The translations under genes and the position numbers were made by a program. A DNA stretch of 64,000 bases from Nocardioides sediminis (GTDB taxonomy: Bacteria > Actinomycetota > Actinomycetes > Propionibacteriales > Nocardioidaceae), in contig NZ_PZYZ01000004.1 of NCBI RefSeq assembly GCF_003047295.1, forward strand, positions 1 through 64,000. The letters run 5' to 3'. This document shows positions 24,955-33,284 of the stretch, in pieces; position 1 is the stretch's first letter, and each line of letters opens with the position of its first letter. The notes beneath the pieces are model-generated. The model saw only the letters and a list, made by a program, of their open reading frames with translations. It did no database searches and was not told the origin of the DNA.

Positions 24955-25033
24955 CGGGCCTCCTGGCTGCCGGGAGCTGTCCACGCACGCAATCCCCATG
25001 CTAGGCCGCGGGCGGGCCTGAGAGGATGGGTTC

Positions 25034-26248
25034 GTGCGCCCGATCGTCCAGAGCAAGAAGCTGCGTGGAGTCCGCTACGACGTCCGGGGCCCGATCCTGC
25101 TCGAGGCCCACCGCCTCGAGGCGGAGGGCCACCGGATCCTCAAGCTCAACATCGGCAACACCGCCCCGTTCGGCTTCGAGGCGCCGGAGGCGATCCTCGC
25201 CGACGTGATCCACCACCTGCCGATGTCCACGGGCTACAGCGACTCCCAGGGCATCTACTCCGCGCGCACGGCGGTGACGAACTACTACCAGTCCCGCGGG
25301 CTCCGCGACGTCAGCGTCGAGGACGTCTTCATCGGCAACGGCGTCTCCGAGCTCATCTCGATGGTGCTGCAGGCCTTCCTCGACGACGGCAACGAGGTCC
25401 TGGTGCCGGCCCCCGACTACCCGCTGTGGACCGGCGCGGTGACGCTGTCGGGCGGCAAGGCGGTGCACTACCGCTGCGACGAGGAGGACGGGTGGAACCC
25501 CGACCTCGCCGACATCGAGTCCAAGATCACCGAGAACACCCACGCACTGGTCATCATCAACCCCAACAACCCCACGGGTGCGGTCTACAGCGAGGAGACG
25601 GTCAAGGGGCTGGTCGACATCGCGCGCCGCCACGAGCTGGTCGTCCTCTCCGACGAGATCTACGAGAAGATCCTGTTCGAGGACGCGCAGCACCACCACG
25701 CCGCGACGTACGCCGGCAACGACGTCCTCTGCCTCACCTTCAGCGGCCTGTCCAAGGCCTACCGCGTCTGCGGCTACCGCGCCGGCTGGGTGATGATCTC
25801 GGGCCCCAAGGAGATCGCCACCGACTTCCTCGAGGGCCTCACCCTGATCGCCAACATGCGGATGTGCGCCAACGTGCCCGCCCAGCACGCGATCCAGACC
25901 GCCCTGGGCGGTTACCAGTCCGTGGAGGAGCTCATCGGGCCCGGCGGCCGCTACTACGAGCAGTCGATGCTCGCCGACCGGCTGCTCAACGAGATCCCGG
26001 GCGTCTCCAACGTGACCCCCAGGGGCGCGCTCTACTGCTTCCCGCGCCTCGACCCCGAGGTCTACGCCATCGAGGACGACCAGGAGCTCGTGCTGGACCT
26101 GCTGCGGGCCAAGAAGATCCTGGTCACCCACGGCACCGGCTTCAACTGGTTCGAGCCCGACCACTTCCGCCTGGTGACGCTCCCCGAGGCCAGCGTGCTG
26201 GAGGAGGCGATCGGCCGGATCGCCGACTTCCTCGCCACCCGGCGCTGA
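25034..26248 (+). CDS. Class I aminotransferase, alanine transaminase (AlaA)-like
   Basis: 404 residues. PLP-binding Lys241 lies in FSGLSKAYRVCGYRAGW; INPNNPTGAVY (175-185) and LSDEIYEKILF complete the fold I signature. The start (QSKKLRGVRYDVRGPILLEAHRLE) and overall length match E. coli AlaA and the mycobacterial AspC-like enzyme, which make alanine from pyruvate and glutamate. The GTG at 25034 follows GAGGAT by 6 bases. Substrate assignment is by family only. Confidence 0.88.
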   Translation: MRPIVQSKKLRGVRYDVRGPILLEAHRLEAEGHRILKLNIGNTAPFGFEAPEAILADVIHHLPMSTGYSDSQGIYSARTAVTNYYQSRGLRDVSVEDVFIGNGVSELISMVLQAFLDDGNEVLVPAPDYPLWTGAVTLSGGKAVHYRCDEEDGWNPDLADIESKITENTHALVIINPNNPTGAVYSEETVKGLVDIARRHELVVLSDEIYEKILFEDAQHHHAATYAGNDVLCLTFSGLSKAYRVCGYRAGWVMISGPKEIATDFLEGLTLIANMRMCANVPAQHAIQTALGGYQSVEELIGPGGRYYEQSMLADRLLNEIPGVSNVTPRGALYCFPRLDPEVYAIEDDQELVLDLLRAKKILVTHGTGFNWFEPDHFRLVTLPEASVLEEAIGRIADFLATRR

Positions 26249-26289
26249 GGGGCGCGTCTCACCTGCTCGCCGCCGCGGCGTCCGGCCCC

Positions 26290-26295
26290 TAGGCT
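26290..26295 (+). promoter_or_regulatory. -10 box (TAGGCT) of leaderless plsC-like mRNA
   Basis: TAGGCT ends 6 bases before the ATG at 26302. Confidence 0.5.
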
Positions 26296-26301
26296 CACCG
26301 C

Positions 26302-27078
26302 ATGCGCGACGTGACCTACCCCCCGATCGTCTGGACCGCGCTCGCGGGCTTCAAGGCGCTCGGTCAGCGGTTCCAGATGACCGGCACCGAGAACGTGCCC
26401 CGCACCGGCGGCGTGCTGCTCGCCTACAACCACATCGGGTACGTCGACTTCATCTACGGCGGCTTCGCGGCCCGGCCCTCCCGCCGGCTGGTGCGCTTCA
26501 TGGCCAAGCGCGAGCTCTTCGACCACCCGGCCGTGGGCCCGCTGATGCGCTCCCTGCACCACATCGAAGTGGACCGGGCGTCCGGGGAGAAGTCGCTGGA
26601 CGTCGCCCTGGAGTACCTCGAGGCCGGCGAGGCGGTCGGGATCTTCCCCGAGGCCACGATCTCGCGCTCGATGGAGATCAAGGAGATCAAGACCGGCGCG
26701 GTGCGCATCGCCGCCGCGGCGGGGGTGCCGCTCGTGCCCGTCATCCTGTGGGGCACCCAGCGGATGATGACCAAGGACCACCCGCGGGACTTCAGCCGTG
26801 GCAAGACCATCGCGCTGACCGTCGGGGAGCCGATGTACCCCACCGGGGAGAACCCGGCCGCGGAGACCGCCGAGCTCAAGGCGCGGATGAGCGCCCTGCT
26901 CGACCAGACGATCGCCGCCTATCCCGCCGAGGAGCAGCCTCCCGGCTCCTGGTGGCTGCCGAAGCGCCTCGGTGGCTCGGCACCCACGCTCGAGGAGGCC
27001 GCAGTGCTCGACGCCGAGGAGAAGCGGGAGCGCGCCCGCAAGCGGGCGGCCAAGCGCGCCGCCGCCAAGGGCCGCTGA
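26302..27078 (+). CDS. PlsC-family 1-acyl-glycerol-3-phosphate acyltransferase
   Basis: 258 residues. Acyltransferase motif I NHIGYVD (His44, Asp49) and motif III FPEATIS (115-121) are present, with VPLVPVILWGTQRM later. It transfers acyl chains to lysophosphatidate or a similar acceptor. The C-terminal 50 residues are Lys/Arg/Ala-rich and may touch membrane phosphate groups. It is transcribed alone toward parB. Confidence 0.87.
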   Translation: MRDVTYPPIVWTALAGFKALGQRFQMTGTENVPRTGGVLLAYNHIGYVDFIYGGFAARPSRRLVRFMAKRELFDHPAVGPLMRSLHHIEVDRASGEKSLDVALEYLEAGEAVGIFPEATISRSMEIKEIKTGAVRIAAAAGVPLVPVILWGTQRMMTKDHPRDFSRGKTIALTVGEPMYPTGENPAAETAELKARMSALLDQTIAAYPAEEQPPGSWWLPKRLGGSAPTLEEAAVLDAEEKRERARKRAAKRAAAKGR

Positions 27079-27348
27079 GCGCCGTCCGGCCGGGTCGTCA
27101 GGCGGGCACCGGCACGGCAGCACGACTTATGGTCTTGTCGATCAGTCGTCTTGTCGCTTTGTCGACATAGCGCGTTTCCGCAGGTCAGCGTCCGGTCCAG
27201 CCGGGTAGTTTGGGACGATCTCGGTTGATCTCCGCGGTTTCTCCACCGATTTCGTCCCAAACTAGCGTCGCCTGGGCGGGATCCGGTACGACGAACGCTG
27301 GGGCAGCGGGCACGTGCGCTGCCGCCGGGGCCGGGCAAGAGCGCCGCG
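27079..27348. other. AT-richer intergenic region with a long inverted repeat
   Basis: No gene is visible. TAGTTTGGGACGA (27206-27218) and its exact complement (27252-27264) enclose 33 bases, in which TCGGT/ACCGA can pair as well. TCTTGTCG occurs twice (27133-27140, 27149-27156). Base composition is poorer in GC than the surroundings. It lies between convergent plsC-like and parB genes, so termination is one possible role. Confidence 0.6.
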
Positions 27349-28386
27349 TCAGATGGGGCGGTCGGTCCGGTTGCGGGGGTCCATGACCTCGACGATGCGC
27401 CGCAGGTCGTCCAGGGAGGCGAACTCGACGGTGATCTTGCCCTTCGACTTGCCCAGGTCGACCTTGACCCGGGTCTCTAAGCGGTCGGAGAGGCGGTCGG
27501 CCAGGTCGGAGAGCCCCGGGGCGGTCGGACGCGTGCGCGGGGTCCGCGCCGAGCCACGCTGGCCGGGCCCGACGGACACGATCTCCTCCAGCCCGCGGAC
27601 GCTGATGCCCTCGGCGGTGACCCGGGCGGCCAGGCGGTCCTGCAGGTCGGCGTCCTCGACGGTGAGCAGCGCACGGGCGTGACCGGCGGACAGAACGCCC
27701 GCGGCGACCCGGCGCTGGACGGCGGGGGAGAGCTTGAGGAGCCGCAGGGTGTTGCTGATCTGGGGCCGCGAGCGACCGATGCGCTGGGCGAGCTCGTCGT
27801 GGGTGCAGCCGAAGTCCTCGAGCAGCTGCCCGTAGGCGGCCGCCTCCTCCAGCGGGTTGAGCTGGGAACGGTGCAGGTTCTCCAGCAGCGCGTCACGCAG
27901 CATGTCGTTGTCGTCGGTGTCGCGGACGATCGCGGGGATGGCCGTCAGGCCGGCCTCCTGGGCGGCGCGCCACCGGCGCTCACCCATGATCAGCTCGTAG
28001 GAGTCCTCCTCGGTGCGGCGCACGACGACGGGCTGGAGGAGACCCACCTCGGTGATGGAGTGCACCAGCTCGGCCAGCGCCTCCTCCTCGAACACCTGCC
28101 GCGGCTGCCGCGCGTTGGGACGCACCTGGTCGATGGGGAGCTCGGCGAACCACGAGCCGGATACCTCACCCGCGGGCCGTCGGTCCGTCGTCGCGTGGTC
28201 GACCGCCGCCGACGCGTCGTGGTTCGACGTGGCACCGTCAGTCCCGGGACCGCCGACCGGCTCGGAGGGACCGGACCCGTTGGTCCCGGTCACCGCACCC
28301 GGAGCCGCCTCCGGCGGGGCGGTGGGGATGAGCGAGCCGAGGCCGCGGCCGAGGCCCCGGCGGACGGGCTTGGGGGTGGACGTCAT
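27349..28386 (-). CDS. parB: Chromosome-partitioning protein ParB
   Basis: 345 residues. It binds parS, spreads by CTP-dependent clamping and loads SMC. The N-terminal GRGLGSLIP box contacts ParA. The CTP-binding arginine motif GERRWRA starts at 135, preceded by [23 protein letters not shown] and the helix-turn-helix (TVEDADLQ and nearby) follow, with a C-terminal dimer domain. Residues 25-75 are a low-complexity linker. ATG at 28386 overlaps the parA stop by 4 bases. Confidence 0.96.
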   Translation of the reverse strand: MTSTPKPVRRGLGRGLGSLIPTAPPEAAPGAVTGTNGSGPSEPVGGPGTDGATSNHDASAAVDHATTDRRPAGEVSGSWFAELPIDQVRPNARQPRQVFEEEALAELVHSITEVGLLQPVVVRRTEEDSYELIMGERRWRAAQEAGLTAIPAIVRDTDDNDMLRDALLENLHRSQLNPLEEAAAYGQLLEDFGCTHDELAQRIGRSRPQISNTLRLLKLSPAVQRRVAAGVLSAGHARALLTVEDADLQDRLAARVTAEGISVRGLEEIVSVGPGQRGSARTPRTRPTAPGLSDLADRLSDRLETRVKVDLGKSKGKITVEFASLDDLRRIVEVMDPRNRTDRPI

Positions 28387-29543
28387 CTGGGTGCTCCCTT
28401 GGTGGCGATCTCGCGGGCCGCCTCCAGATAGCTCAGGGCACCCGCCGACGCCGGATCGTAGGTCATCACGGTCTGTCCGTACGACGGCGCCTCCGACACG
28501 CGCACCGAGCGGGGGACCGCGGTCTTGAGGACCTCGTCGCCGAAGTGGTCACGCACCTCGGTCGCCACGCCGGCAGCGAGCCGGGTGCGGGCGTCGTACA
28601 TCGTCAGCAGGATCGTGGAGACGACCAGCGCGGGGTTGAGGTGCTTGCGGACCATGTCGACCGTCTCGAGGAGCTGCCCGAGGCCCTCGAGGGCGTAGTA
28701 CTCGGCCTGGATGGGGATGAACATCTCCCGACCGGCCACCAGCGCGTTGAGCGTCAGCAGGCCCAGGGACGGGGGACAGTCGACGAAGACGTAGTCGAAG
28801 CGGTCCTCGCCCGCCTCGTCCGCGGTGCCGATCAGGTGGTGGGCGGCCAGGGCCTTCTGCAGCCGGCTCTCCCGGGCCACCACGCTGACCAGCTCGATCT
28901 CGGCACCGGCCAGGTCGATGGTGGCGGGCACGACCCACAGTCCGGGGAGGTCCTGGCTCTGCGTCATCACCTCCCCGAGGGGCTGGCCGTCCACGAGCAT
29001 GTCGTACGTCGAGGGCACGCCGCGGTGGTGCTCCACGCTCAACGCCGTCGAGGCGTTGCCCTGAGGGTCGAGGTCGATCACCAGCACCCGCTGCCCGAGC
29101 TGGGCCATCGCCGCGGCGACGTTGACGGTGGACGTCGTCTTGCCGACGCCGCCCTTCTGGTTCGCCACGACGAACACCCGCGTCTCCCGGGGACGGGGGA
29201 CCTCACGCCCGCGGTGCAGACCGCCCGTCCGGGCGAGCACCGAGTGCTCCGCGGCGCGGGCCAGGGGAGTCGTCTCGTCGTGCAGCGCCTCGGGACCCTC
29301 CGCAAGCTCCGCGGCGGTGCGCACGCGGTAGGGCCGAGGCGGTGTTTCACGTGAAACCGAATCGCCCTCCGGCGTTTCACGTGAAACGTCGTCGTCCACC
29401 TTCTGTGGATGAACTCCCACATTCTGTGGATATTCACGCTCAGGGGCGGTCCCGGGACCGGTGGAAAACTGCGTCGAGCTCTCGGACGGGTCTCGATCGG
29501 TCCCCTCGGCGGAGGAGTCGTGCACCGGGTGGTCCTCAGACAC
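28383..29543 (-). CDS. parA: Chromosome-partitioning ATPase ParA with long N-terminal extension
   Basis: 386 residues. The ATPase core begins at about 120 with the deviant Walker A KGGVGKTT (130-137), then [13 protein letters not shown] and [19 protein letters not shown]. The first 120 residues are an unusual polar extension in which VSRET occurs twice (53-57, 63-67). Both copies are the translation of parS sites inside the gene. The GTG start at 29543 is the only good start that keeps this frame; starts inside the extension are possible. It works with ParB to segregate oriC. Confidence 0.93.
   Translation of the reverse strand: MSEDHPVHDSSAEGTDRDPSESSTQFSTGPGTAPEREYPQNVGVHPQKVDDDVSRETPEGDSVSRETPPRPYRVRTAAELAEGPEALHDETTPLARAAEHSVLARTGGLHRGREVPRPRETRVFVVANQKGGVGKTTSTVNVAAAMAQLGQRVLVIDLDPQGNASTALSVEHHRGVPSTYDMLVDGQPLGEVMTQSQDLPGLWVVPATIDLAGAEIELVSVVARESRLQKALAAHHLIGTADEAGEDRFDYVFVDCPPSLGLLTLNALVAGREMFIPIQAEYYALEGLGQLLETVDMVRKHLNPALVVSTILLTMYDARTRLAAGVATEVRDHFGDEVLKTAVPRSVRVSEAPSYGQTVMTYDPASAGALSYLEAAREIATKGAPR
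29344..29357. promoter_or_regulatory. parS site 1
   Basis: Perfect 14-bp palindrome GTTTCACGTGAAAC, the ParB-binding core, inside the 5' part of parA. Confidence 0.93.
29374..29387. promoter_or_regulatory. parS site 2
   Basis: Second perfect GTTTCACGTGAAAC, 30 bases from site 1, also in parA coding sequence and in the same codon phase. Confidence 0.93.
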
Positions 29544-29608
29544 GGGCCAGGCCTTTCACTACACACAGGACGAACGAGGGAACCCACGCGTGCGTGCGTC
29601 CCGGACGA

Positions 29609-30319
29609 TCAGCGGGCACGCCGGCGGCGCGAGCTGCGCTTCGCCGGAGCAAGCGGCCAACCTACCCGCGCGGGGTCCGCCCAAGCCACTCTCAGGGCGT
29701 GCGTGCTGTGGAGAAGGATTCCGTCGCCGAGGGTCAGGACCTCCGGCTGCCCGCACCGCCAGCGCTCGAGCACGGGGCGAGCCGCGTCGATCTCCTCGCT
29801 CACGTTCGAACCCTTCATGGCGACGAGGGCACCGGTGGGGGCGACGAGCGGCATCGACCACTCGAGCAGACGGTCCAGGGGAGCGACCGCGCGCGAGGTC
29901 ACCACGTCGAAGGTCCGGGATCCGTGGAGGGCGTCTGCCCGCCCACGCACGACCTCGACATTGACCAGTGACAGCGTCTCCACCGCCTCGTCGAGGAAGG
30001 TGGTCCGTCGCAGCAGCGGCTCCACCAGGGTGATGCTCAGGTCGGGCCGGGCGATGGCGAGCACAAGACCGGGGAGCCCGGCACCCGAGCCGATGTCGCA
30101 CACCGTGCTGCCCTGGGGGATGACCTCCCCGAGCACCGCGGAGTTGAGCAGGTGCCGGTCCCAGAGCCGGGGCGCCTCTCGCGGACCGATGAGCCCGCGC
30201 ACCACGCCATCGGTGGCGAGCAGGTCGGCGTACGCCACCGCGATGGGCAGCCGGTCGGACGCGAACACCCTCCCGGCCTCGTCGGGCGGGGAGGGTGTGC
30301 GGTCGTGCTCGTGGGTCAC
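29609..30319 (-). CDS. rsmG: 16S rRNA (guanine-N7) methyltransferase RsmG
   Basis: 236 residues. It methylates G527 of 16S rRNA using S-adenosylmethionine. The SAM motif is CDIGSGAGLPG (about 74-84), preceded by LWDRHLLNSAVL and followed by LVEPLLRRTTFLDE. The C-terminal tail is basic. The gene lies in the usual rnpA-to-parB series. Its start is 8 bases from parS site 3. Loss of this enzyme gives low-level streptomycin resistance in other actinobacteria. Confidence 0.95.
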   Translation of the reverse strand: MTHEHDRTPSPPDEAGRVFASDRLPIAVAYADLLATDGVVRGLIGPREAPRLWDRHLLNSAVLGEVIPQGSTVCDIGSGAGLPGLVLAIARPDLSITLVEPLLRRTTFLDEAVETLSLVNVEVVRGRADALHGSRTFDVVTSRAVAPLDRLLEWSMPLVAPTGALVAMKGSNVSEEIDAARPVLERWRCGQPEVLTLGDGILLHSTHALRVAWADPARVGWPLAPAKRSSRRRRAR

Positions 30320-30326
30320 GGGGCTC

Positions 30327-30340
30327 GTTTCACGTGAAAC
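30327..30340. promoter_or_regulatory. parS site 3
   Basis: Perfect GTTTCACGTGAAAC in the short gap between jag and rsmG, about 4.5 kb from oriC. Confidence 0.93.
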
Positions 30341-30361
30341 AGGCCTGTCCGGCGGAGCCGG

Positions 30362-30949
30362 TCAGGCGGGGAGAATGACGACGTGACGCTTGGGCTCCGC
30401 GCCCTCGGACTCCGAGGTCAGCCCGGCGGCCGAGACGGCATCGTGGATGACCTTGCGCTCGAAGGAAGTCATCGGGGACAGCGACACCTGCTCGCCCGTC
30501 TCCTTGACCAGCGCGATCTTCTCGGTGGCGAGCTCTACCAGCCGGCGGCGCTGCTCGGCGCGGTGGCCGGAGATGTCCAGCATCAGGCGCGACCGCTCGC
30601 CGGTCTCGCGGTAGACGGCCAGGCGGGTCAGCTCCTGCAGCGCGTCGAGCACCTCGCCGTTGCGCCCCACCAGCTGCGAGAGGTCGGCCCCGACGATGGA
30701 GACCGCGGCCCGGTCACCCTCCACGTCCATGTCGAGGTCGCCGTCGAGGTCTGCGATGTCGAGCAGCTCCTCGAGGTAGTCGGCGGCGATGTCACCCTCC
30801 TGCTCCAAGCGCTCGACCTTCGAGGGGCGCGACTCGGCACGCGCGTCGACGCGGTCCGTGTCCCCGCGGTCGGTCGCCGTCTCGGGCGAGGTCTCGGCGT
30901 CCGTGGCCTCGGCGGCGGCGGTCTCCTGCAGGTCTGTCGGGTCACTCAC
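30362..30949 (-). CDS. jag: Jag/KhpB-family RNA-binding protein
   Basis: 195 residues. An acidic N-terminus (1-45) is followed by a KH domain (about 75-130, with VGRNGEVLDALQELTRLAVYRETG) and an R3H domain near the C-terminus (SPMTSFERKVIHDAVSAAGLTSESEG). KhpB-type proteins bind RNA with KhpA and influence division and wall synthesis. It is located next to yidC as in most bacteria. Confidence 0.94.
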   Translation of the reverse strand: MSDPTDLQETAAAEATDAETSPETATDRGDTDRVDARAESRPSKVERLEQEGDIAADYLEELLDIADLDGDLDMDVEGDRAAVSIVGADLSQLVGRNGEVLDALQELTRLAVYRETGERSRLMLDISGHRAEQRRRLVELATEKIALVKETGEQVSLSPMTSFERKVIHDAVSAAGLTSESEGAEPKRHVVILPA

Positions 30950-31010
30950 GTGGATTCGCTCCTGGGATCAGTGTGGGCTGCGGGTCGCCCCGCGGACGGC
31001 TGGGGAAGGG

Positions 31011-31988
31011 TCAGTGACCCTTGGGCTTCTTCTTGGCCTGGCGCTGGGCCTTGGTCTGGCGCTTGGGCTGGACGCGGGGGGCGGGACGCTCCTCGACCTC
31101 CGTCGAGGTCGACAGCGTGTCCTGGGACGCCTGGGCGTCGGTGACGAGGCCCTTGCGCTGGGCCTTGGCCTTGTCGCGCTCCTCCTTGGCCGCGAAGGCC
31201 GGCGTGCCGGGCGCGGGGTTGTTGCGGATCACGTAGAACTGCTGGCCCATCGTCCACAGGTTGGAGGTGGTCCAGTAGAAGAGCACGCCGATCGGGAACG
31301 CGATGCCACCGACCGCGAAGACGACGGGGAGGACGTAGAGCAGCAGCTTCTGCTGCTGGGCGTACGGCCCGGTGAGCGCGTCGGCCGGCATGTTCTTGCT
31401 CATCAGCTGGCGCTGGGTGAGGAAGGTCGTGGCCGTCATCGCGATCACCAGCACGGCGGCGAGGAGGCGGACGTTCCAGTCGTCGGTGCTGAGGAACGTG
31501 TCGGAGATCTTCGCCCCGAGGAAGACCGCGTCGCCGAGCTGTTCGTTGAGCGTCGGCGTCATCAGGCCGCGCTGCTCGTCAGGGTTGCGCGCCGCCTGGT
31601 CGAGGAGCCGGAACAGCGCCAGGAAGATCGGCATCTGGAGCAGGATCGGCAGGCAGGACGCGAACGGGTTGGTGCCCGAGTCCTTGTAGAGCTTCATCGT
31701 CTCCTGCGCGAGACGCTCCCGGTCGTGCCCGTACTTCTTCTGCAGCTCCTTCACCTTGGGCTGGATGAGCTGCATGTTGCGGCTGGACTTGATCTGCTTG
31801 ACGAACAGCGGGATCAGCGCCGCCCGCACCACCAGGGTCAGGCCGATGATCGACAGCACCCACGCCACACCCGACGCCGGCCCGAAGATGTCGCCGAAGA
31901 CGTTGTGCCAGCCCACCAGGACCGCGGAGATGACGTAGTACAGCGGCGTCATGATGAAGCCGCCGATGGTAGTGAAGAAGTCGATCAC
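31011..31988 (-). CDS. yidC: Membrane protein insertase YidC
   Basis: 325 residues. It inserts membrane proteins alone or with SecYEG. Five membrane segments surround the typical WVLSIIGLTLVVRAALIPLFVKQIKSS region; the conserved arginine in the hydrophilic groove is in LVVRAAL. ASCLPILLQMPIFLALFRLL and FPIGVLFYWTTSNLWTMGQQF are hallmarks. The tail is basic (QRQAKKKPKGH) and can touch ribosomes. The GTG at 31988 follows the yidD stop directly; GAGGAG lies upstream. Confidence 0.96.
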   Translation of the reverse strand: MIDFFTTIGGFIMTPLYYVISAVLVGWHNVFGDIFGPASGVAWVLSIIGLTLVVRAALIPLFVKQIKSSRNMQLIQPKVKELQKKYGHDRERLAQETMKLYKDSGTNPFASCLPILLQMPIFLALFRLLDQAARNPDEQRGLMTPTLNEQLGDAVFLGAKISDTFLSTDDWNVRLLAAVLVIAMTATTFLTQRQLMSKNMPADALTGPYAQQQKLLLYVLPVVFAVGGIAFPIGVLFYWTTSNLWTMGQQFYVIRNNPAPGTPAFAAKEERDKAKAQRKGLVTDAQASQDTLSTSTEVEERPAPRVQPKRQTKAQRQAKKKPKGH

Positions 31989-32252
31989 TCATGCTCCTCG
32001 AGTGGAGGTGGGATCCGGGCCGGCTGCTGCGGCGCGGGGTGGAACGGGGTCGTAACCGCCGGCGGCCCACGGGTGGCACCGGGCGAGGCGTCGTACGGCG
32101 AGCCAGCTGCCTCGCAGCGAACCGTGCTGCGTGACCGCCTCGAGCGCGTAGGCCGAGCAGGACGGGTGGTAGCGGCAGACCTGGCCGTAGAGCGGACTGA
32201 TGACCGCGCGGTAGGCGCGGAGCAGCCCGATCAGCAGCAGTCTCACGCCCAC
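31989..32252 (-). CDS. yidD: Membrane protein insertion efficiency factor YidD
   Basis: 87 residues. The family pattern is [33 protein letters not shown], with an amphipathic N-terminal helix and conserved cysteines, then [16 protein letters not shown]. It helps YidC-dependent insertion. A GTG at 32246 is an alternative start. It lies between rnpA and yidC, directly abutting yidC. Confidence 0.93.
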   Translation of the reverse strand: MGVRLLLIGLLRAYRAVISPLYGQVCRYHPSCSAYALEAVTQHGSLRGSWLAVRRLARCHPWAAGGYDPVPPRAAAAGPDPTSTRGA

Positions 32253-32259
32253 ACCTCGA

Positions 32260-32604
32260 TCACGACATCACCCTCGACAGGCAACGGTCCAGGTCGGCGC
32301 CGAGTTCCGCGTACGACGCCGTGGCGCTCGCCGGGAGGGCACGGACCACGAGGACGGCAGAACCCGGGAGCTCCTGCAGCGACGGCAGGTGCTCCCGGGT
32401 CAGGTGTCGGAGTCGGCGCTTCACGCGGTTGCGGACCACGGCGTTGCCCACGGCCTTGCTCACCACGAAACCGGCACGGGCCGGGGCGTCGACCTCGGAG
32501 GTACCGAGGTGCACGACCAGCGTCCGGGAGCCGGAGCGTCGGCCGGTCCGGACGGTGACGCGGAAGGCGTCGCCATCGACCAGCCGGTGGTGCGCCGGCA
32601 GCAC
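32260..32604 (-). CDS. rnpA: Ribonuclease P protein component
   Basis: 114 residues. It supports the catalytic RNA in maturing tRNA 5' ends. The basic RNR motif [17 protein letters not shown] is present, and the N-terminus [20 protein letters not shown] is typical. I use the GTG at 32604 because homologues begin at this point; the frame continues further up but only through rpmH. There is no obvious ribosome-binding site, so translation may depend on rpmH. Confidence 0.94.
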   Translation of the reverse strand: MLPAHHRLVDGDAFRVTVRTGRRSGSRTLVVHLGTSEVDAPARAGFVVSKAVGNAVVRNRVKRRLRHLTREHLPSLQELPGSAVLVVRALPASATASYAELGADLDRCLSRVMS

Positions 32605-32639
32605 GGTCGCGGTGGGGTGAGCGGTCGCCGGGGCGTGGC

Positions 32640-32777
32640 TCAGACGGCCAGGCTCTTGCGGCCCTTGCGACGGCGCGAGGACAGGATGGCGCGGCCGGCG
32701 CGGGTGCGCATGCGCAGGCGGAAACCGTGCACCTTGTGACGGCGGCGGTTGTTCGGCTGGTACGTACGCTTGCTCAC
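32640..32777 (-). CDS. rpmH: Large ribosomal subunit protein bL34
   Basis: 45 residues, starting at the GTG at 32777: [31 protein letters not shown] is split here as [18 protein letters not shown] and [13 protein letters not shown]. It is strongly basic and ends [11 protein letters not shown], matching L34. GGAGA lies upstream. It heads the rpmH-rnpA-yidD-yidC-jag-rsmG-parAB series and is divergent from dnaA. Confidence 0.97.
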   Translation of the reverse strand: MSKRTYQPNNRRRHKVHGFRLRMRTRAGRAILSSRRRKGRKSLAV

Positions 32778-33284
32778 GAGTTGTCTCCGATGCGTTTTCT
32801 GACGGTGTCCACTCCACAGCCGGTGGATCGGTGGCCCGCACGGGCGACAGGGCACCGGTGCGGTACGGCGCTTCGGCCGGCACCGCCCACCCACGCGCAC
32901 GCCCCGGTGGGCATGAAGTCGTGGACATGCGGCACCCGTCGACGCGAAGTGGTGACAGGGAAGGTGGTGACAGGGAAGGTCATCGCCCGGAGGCGACCGG
33001 CCAACGGTACGCGGGGCGGAAACACCGGGTCAAACCAGCGATGATGACACGATCGGCGGGCCTGTGGATGACGCCTTGCCGCGAGTGTCGGCGCCTTGTT
33101 AGGTTCCGGGTCACCCGGTGCGACGAGATGACCCGCACCACCCCTCTTCCCCCCGCGGTACGGCGCTGCGCTGCCACGTCGGCGTTCGACGGTCGGTGGT
33201 TCACAGACTGTGGAAAACTCTGTGGAGCACCTGGCGCCCGCACCCGGCGGCCGGGGTCGAGACCAGTGAGGCGTGGAGGCACTC
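32778..33284. other. rpmH-dnaA divergent regulatory region
   Basis: About 500 bases without a gene. It contains two exact tandem copies of GTGGTGACAGGGAAG (32949-32963, 32964-32978). A candidate dnaA promoter has TTGCCG (33076-33081), 17 bases and TTAGGT (33099-33104). DnaA-box-like sites are at 33064-33072 (TGTGGATGA), 33209-33217 (TGTGGAAAA, one mismatch) and 33221-33229 (TGTGGAGCA), consistent with DnaA autoregulation. Confidence 0.65.
32949..32978. repeat. Two tandem 15-bp repeats upstream of dnaA
   Basis: GTGGTGACAGGGAAG occurs twice back to back without a mismatch. They are between the rpmH and dnaA promoters, so they might bind a regulator or be a replication slippage product. Confidence 0.85.
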
